Program-made: the position numbers and the translations under genes
Assembly: GCF_000315915.1 (NCBI RefSeq)
Contig: NC_020190.1
Span: forward strand, 496,001 to 560,000
Direction: 5' to 3'
Length of the DNA stretch: 64,000 nucleotides
Source of the DNA: Henningerozyma blattae CBS 6284
Taxonomy: Eukaryota; Ascomycota; Saccharomycetes; Saccharomycetales; Saccharomycetaceae
In this document: in pieces, positions 63,366 through 64,000 of the stretch
How the letters are laid out: the number at the start of each line of letters is the position of its first letter
Numbering within the stretch: the first letter of the stretch is position 1
The notes under the pieces: model-generated
What the model was told of the DNA's origin: nothing
Seen by the model: only the letters and a program-made list of their open reading frames with translations
Databases searched by the model: none

Positions 63366-64000
63366 ATGGCTGGGTCACAACTGAAAAACTTGAAGGCCAC
63401 ATTGAAAGCTCATGGGCTAACTGGGCAAACCAAGTCTAAAAAGAAGAATACTAAAAGACAACCAAAAGATTTCGATCGTGAGGAAAAGGCTAAGATAATT
63501 GCAAAGATTAGAGAAGACTTTAATCCTTTCGAAGTTAAGGCCACGAGAAATAAGAGAAAAGATAATAAAATAGGAAATGATAAGATAGCTGTTGGTAAGC
63601 CTGGGATTTCAAAACAAATTGGTGAAGAAAAGAGGTTACATGCATTCGAATCTAGAAAAAAACTAAAGGTAAGAAAGGTGGTATTGTTGATAAGCGTTTA
63701 CGGTGAGAGAGATAAGAATATGACTGAAGAAGAAAAGATGTTGGAACGTTTCACTAGAGAAAGACAAAGCCAATCTAGAAAGAATAAAAAAGATTTATTT
63801 AATTTGGAAGGTGATACTAATGAATTTGATGATGGCGATATGTTTGGAAATGGTTTAACCCATTTAGGTAAAACTATTTCGATGGATGATGATTTTGATC
63901 AAGGTGATCTAGGCCTAAAGAGAGCATATGGTGATGAAGATGGTACCCAAGAGCCATTTAGAAAGAAAACAAAGGCAGAAATTATGAGAGAAGTTATTGC
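63366..64000 (+). CDS. NOP14: Nop14, 5' part, with a locally shifted frame
   Basis: The first 211 codons of Nop14, a nucleolar protein of the SSU processome needed for 18S rRNA maturation; the gene runs off the window. It matches yeast Nop14: MAGSQLKNLKATLKAHGLTGQ, then AVGKPGISKQIGEEKRLHAFE, TEEEKMLERFTRERQSQS and a C-terminal KTKAEIMREVIA block. Between 63663 and 63701 the open frame reads LKVRKVVLLISVY. The neighbouring frame spells KGKKGGIVDKR, the conserved sequence expected there. One base lost near 63665 and one gained near 63700 explain it. It is divergent from RPN5, as YDL148C is from YDL147W. Confidence 0.95.
   Translation, partial: MAGSQLKNLKATLKAHGLTGQTKSKKKNTKRQPKDFDREEKAKIIAKIREDFNPFEVKATRNKRKDNKIGNDKIAVGKPGISKQIGEEKRLHAFESRKKLKVRKVVLLISVYGERDKNMTEEEKMLERFTRERQSQSRKNKKDLFNLEGDTNEFDDGDMFGNGLTHLGKTISMDDDFDQGDLGLKRAYGDEDGTQEPFRKKTKAEIMREVI

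Noticed and set aside
1..64000. Centromere, CRISPR array, transposon or LTR, or mitochondrial insertion
   Set aside because: No CDEI-CDEII-CDEIII arrangement, no regularly spaced direct repeats with unique spacers, no reverse transcriptase or integrase ORF, and no long terminal repeat pair could be found by eye.

Overview
The window is nuclear DNA of a budding yeast of the family Saccharomycetaceae. It is AT-rich, with compact and mostly intronless genes. The two introns I can place carry canonical GTATGT and TACTAAC signals, and nearly every gene has a recognisable Saccharomyces cerevisiae counterpart. It is not S. cerevisiae itself: proteins are diverged, several carry long Asn- or acid-rich insertions, and the gene content differs. 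I cannot name the species. All homology statements come from memory of the S. cerevisiae proteins and gene order; nothing was searched.

Layout. Bases 1-35,000 hold VCX1, a YDL180W-like membrane protein, INH1, SRF1, RPL41, a YDL186W-like protein, PPH21/22, RDI1, RBS1, UFD2, RPL35, ARF1, NUS1, a SNF3/RGT2 glucose sensor and SEC31. In S. cerevisiae these lie in two paralogous segments, around YDL128-YDL138 and YDL180-YDL195. Bases 36,600-64,000 hold COA4, SCM3, RPO21, BPL1, CCT4, CDC123, CRR1, a YDL144C-like gene, COP1, ATG38, RPN5 and the start of NOP14. These interleave S. cerevisiae YDL139-YDL148 with YLR211-YLR218. Gene orientation agrees with S. cerevisiae throughout, except for the adjacent pair CRR1 and YDL144C, which are both flipped.

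Interpretation. Two S. cerevisiae sister tracks merge here into one, yet several expected genes are absent (RPP1B, LYS20/21, CDC53, CRD1, TUB4, LDB17). This fits a post-whole-genome-duplication yeast that lost duplicates in a different pattern from S. cerevisiae. An early-branching post-duplication genus such as Tetrapisispora or Vanderwaltozyma would fit, but that is a guess.

Functions. The genes are housekeeping: COPI and COPII coats with Arf1 (COP1, SEC31, ARF1), ubiquitin-proteasome (UFD2, RPN5), transcription (RPO21), ribosome (RPL35, RPL41, NOP14), centromere (SCM3), folding (CCT4), translation initiation (CDC123), biotin attachment (BPL1), dolichol synthesis (NUS1), glucose sensing, PP2A, autophagy (ATG38), mitochondrial assembly and control (COA4, INH1), and spore wall (CRR1). 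There is no operon-like system, CRISPR array, transposon or tRNA that I can support.

Most notable: the conserved tail of the SNF3/RGT2 sensor is split over three reading frames; NOP14 has a pair of compensating frameshifts; and the SNF3-SEC31 gap holds a roughly 194-bp fragment of a calcineurin A gene beside unidentified GC-richer DNA. CRR1 carries a polyacidic insert of about 150 residues, and SCM3 has two tiny upstream ORFs touching its start codon.
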